Shown in pieces: positions 62,595 to 64,000 of a DNA stretch of 64,000 nucleotides. Made by a program: the position numbers and the translations under genes. The number at the start of each line of letters is the position of its first letter. The first letter of the stretch is position 1. Below the pieces are notes generated by a model. That model did not search any database. It saw only the letters and a program-made list of their open reading frames with translations, and had not been told where the DNA came from. The stretch comes from Streptomyces sp. TG1A-60 (lineage in GTDB: Bacteria > Actinomycetota > Actinomycetes > Streptomycetales > Streptomycetaceae), in NCBI RefSeq assembly GCF_037201975.1, contig NZ_CP147520.1:5332001-5396000 (forward strand), given 5' to 3'.

Positions 62595-64000
62595 GGCGAG
62601 AGTCCTTGGGGGTTTCCGTCGTCCGCCACGGCGGTCTGGACGAGTCGGTGGGCCCGGCCCCGGCGCACCAGCGTGCCGCGCCCCGTCGGCTGCGCCGAGG
62701 CGTACAGGCCGGGGAGGAGCTGGCCCTCACCGCGCTCACCGGTCATCAGCAGCGCGGCCGTGCCCGTCTCGCGGAGGGTCTGGAGCAGCGGCTCGTACAT
62801 CGCCCGGGAGGCACCCGCCACCCGGCGCGTGATCACGAAGTGCAGGCCGATGTCCTGCGCCGACGACACGTACGGCAGGAACGGTGCCAGCGGCTGCTGC
62901 CCCGCGGTGGTGAGGATGTCGTAGTCGTCGACCAGGATCACGATCCGGGGGCCCTGGAACGCGGGCTCGTCGGTCGGCGCGTCCGGGTCGGCGGTCTCCG
63001 GCATCCGCTTCTCCAGCTCGCTCGCGATGCCCGTCGACAGCGCCGCCGCGAGCTTCGCGTTGTGCGCGTACCCGCCCCGGTACGGTTCCGGGATCACGCC
63101 CCGCAGTCCGCGCCGCGGGTCGAAGACCCCGAAGACCAGCTCCTCGTCCGAGTACCGCTCCACGAGCTGCGCCGCGACCAGCTTGAGCAGGTTCGTCTTG
63201 CCGCACTCGTTGTCGCCCAGGACCAGCAGATGCTGGTCCGAGCCGAACAGGTCCAGGAGGGCGGGGGCCAGGGCGTCCTGGTCCACGCCGATCGGGACCC
63301 GGTGCGGCTCGGCGACCGGTGACGGCAGTCGGCCGGACGGCAGCCGGGTCGGCAACACCCGTACGGGCGCGGCGAGTTCACCGTGCCAGGTGGAGCGGAT
63401 CGTACGGGCCGCGTCCTCCAGCGCCGGACCGAGGTCGCCCGTCGACGGCCGCCCGTCGAGGCGGGGGAGGGCGGCCTGCGCGAATAGCTTGCCGTCGGTC
63501 AGGACCCGTCCCGGGGTGTCGGGCGACAGCGTCTGGGAGAGCTTGCGGTCCACGCTGGAATCGCTCGGGTCGTTGAGCCGCAGCTCCACCCGCGTCCCGA
63601 ACATCGACTGCGTCGCGATGCGCACGTCGTTCCAGCGCAGCATGCCACCGACGACATGGATGCCGTAGCCGCCACCGCGCTTGAGCAGGTCCACGACCGT
63701 GTCGTCCAGCTCGGCGAACTCGTCGCGCAGCGCGCCGAACCCGTCGATGAGCAGGACGATGTCGGTGGATCCCAGTTCACGCAGCCTGCCCTGCGCGCGA
63801 AGCCGCCGCAGCTGGTCGACGGAGTCGATCCCGTGCTCGCGGAACAGCTCCTCCCGCTCGGTCAGCATCGTCCGCACCTCGGCGACCGTCCGCGCCGCCC
63901 GCTCCCGGTCGGCCCGCCCGGCGATCCCGCCGACGTGCGGCAGCCCGGAGAGGGCGGACAGGCCGCCACCGACCAGGTCCAGTCCGTAGAGGGCGACCTC
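62591..64000 (-). CDS. eccC: Type VII secretion FtsK/SpoIIIE ATPase EccC, N-terminus beyond window edge
   Basis: The C-terminal 469 residues of an EccC-type FtsK/SpoIIIE ATPase; the gene continues past base 64000. The visible part begins in an ATPase domain (EVALYGLDLVGGGLSALSGL, DIVLLIDGFGALRDEFAEL) and ends with a further domain containing Walker A LVLGDNECGKTNLLKLVAAQ and Walker B RIVILVDDYDILTTAGQQ. RTMLTEREELFREHGIDSVD is the inter-domain helix of the family. EccC recognises and translocates WxG100 proteins. Several ATPase domains in tandem are expected; the missing half should hold two membrane helices. Confidence 0.9.
   Translation of the reverse strand, partial: EVALYGLDLVGGGLSALSGLPHVGGIAGRADRERAARTVAEVRTMLTEREELFREHGIDSVDQLRRLRAQGRLRELGSTDIVLLIDGFGALRDEFAELDDTVVDLLKRGGGYGIHVVGGMLRWNDVRIATQSMFGTRVELRLNDPSDSSVDRKLSQTLSPDTPGRVLTDGKLFAQAALPRLDGRPSTGDLGPALEDAARTIRSTWHGELAAPVRVLPTRLPSGRLPSPVAEPHRVPIGVDQDALAPALLDLFGSDQHLLVLGDNECGKTNLLKLVAAQLVERYSDEELVFGVFDPRRGLRGVIPEPYRGGYAHNAKLAAALSTGIASELEKRMPETADPDAPTDEPAFQGPRIVILVDDYDILTTAGQQPLAPFLPYVSSAQDIGLHFVITRRVAGASRAMYEPLLQTLRETGTAALLMTGERGEGQLLPGLYASAQPTGRGTLVRRGRAHRLVQTAVADDGNPQGLSP

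Overview
The window is high-GC actinobacterial chromosome, almost certainly Streptomyces. Codon third positions are overwhelmingly G or C, GTG starts and 4-base GTGA/ATGA overlaps are common, and TTA codons are very rare but occur in a regulator and a biosynthetic gene. Genus-typical families are present: a DUF6177/EccC type VII secretion pair, an LAxTG surface anchor, a DUF397 remnant, MHYT and CsbD proteins, and an S37 secreted peptidase. The left end resembles, from memory, the leucine-catabolism/agmatinase neighbourhood of S. coelicolor.

Layout. 1-7.8 kb: acyl-CoA carboxylase beta subunit (cut by the left edge), a divergent TetR regulator with two palindromic operators, acyl-CoA dehydrogenase, thioesterase II, a phosphatase-like protein, agmatinase, and a thiamine-diphosphate enzyme broken by a one-base frameshift in a G run. 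7.9-12.6 kb: secreted FG-GAP protein, secreted endonuclease I, a DUF4180-like protein, a secreted class-A beta-lactamase-like protein, then remnants of DUF397 and Tn3-transposase genes.

13.2-28.1 kb is the most unusual part: thirteen minus-strand genes, mostly start/stop-overlapping, reading (in transcription order) dCTP-deaminase-like/PEP-synthase fusion, CYTH-like protein, HAD phosphatase, alkaline-phosphatase-superfamily/nucleotidyltransferase fusion, unknown, SRPBCC, HprK-like P-loop protein, dNMP-kinase-like, a second dCTP-deaminase-like protein, cation/H+ antiporter, ATP-grasp ligase, EamA exporter and calcineurin-like phosphoesterase. A divergent LuxR-type regulator (28.5 kb) carries a TTA codon, as does the phosphatase/nucleotidyltransferase fusion. 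I read this as an undescribed, bldA-controlled pathway for a nucleotide-derived or phosphorylated small molecule. The product cannot be named from sequence alone. The two dCTP-deaminase-like proteins align without gaps around the active site and have complementary losses of catalytic residues.

29.6-35.0 kb: beta-lactamase-family esterase and a fused multidrug-type ABC exporter with a structured leader. 35.2-38.7 kb: a persulfide/sulfane-sulfur cluster (rhodanese-DUF2892, CstR repressor, TauE/SafE exporter, rhodanese, CstB-like persulfide dioxygenase-rhodanese) with matching palindromic operators. 38.9-50.3 kb: secreted proteins, S37 peptidase, lipoprotein, GH3 hexosaminidase, MHYT protein, sugar isomerase, a redox module (FAD-Rieske oxidoreductase, CDGSH, methyltransferase, heme-oxygenase-like) and CsbD. 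50.5-54.9 kb: LacI regulator divergent from a Gfo/Idh/MocA - DUF993 - isomerase sugar operon. 55.4-56.5 kb: a frameshifted chimeric surface-anchor gene. 56.6-60.7 kb: an iron-type ABC uptake system. 61.2-64 kb: DUF6177 and the C-terminal part of EccC of a type VII secretion system, cut by the right edge.
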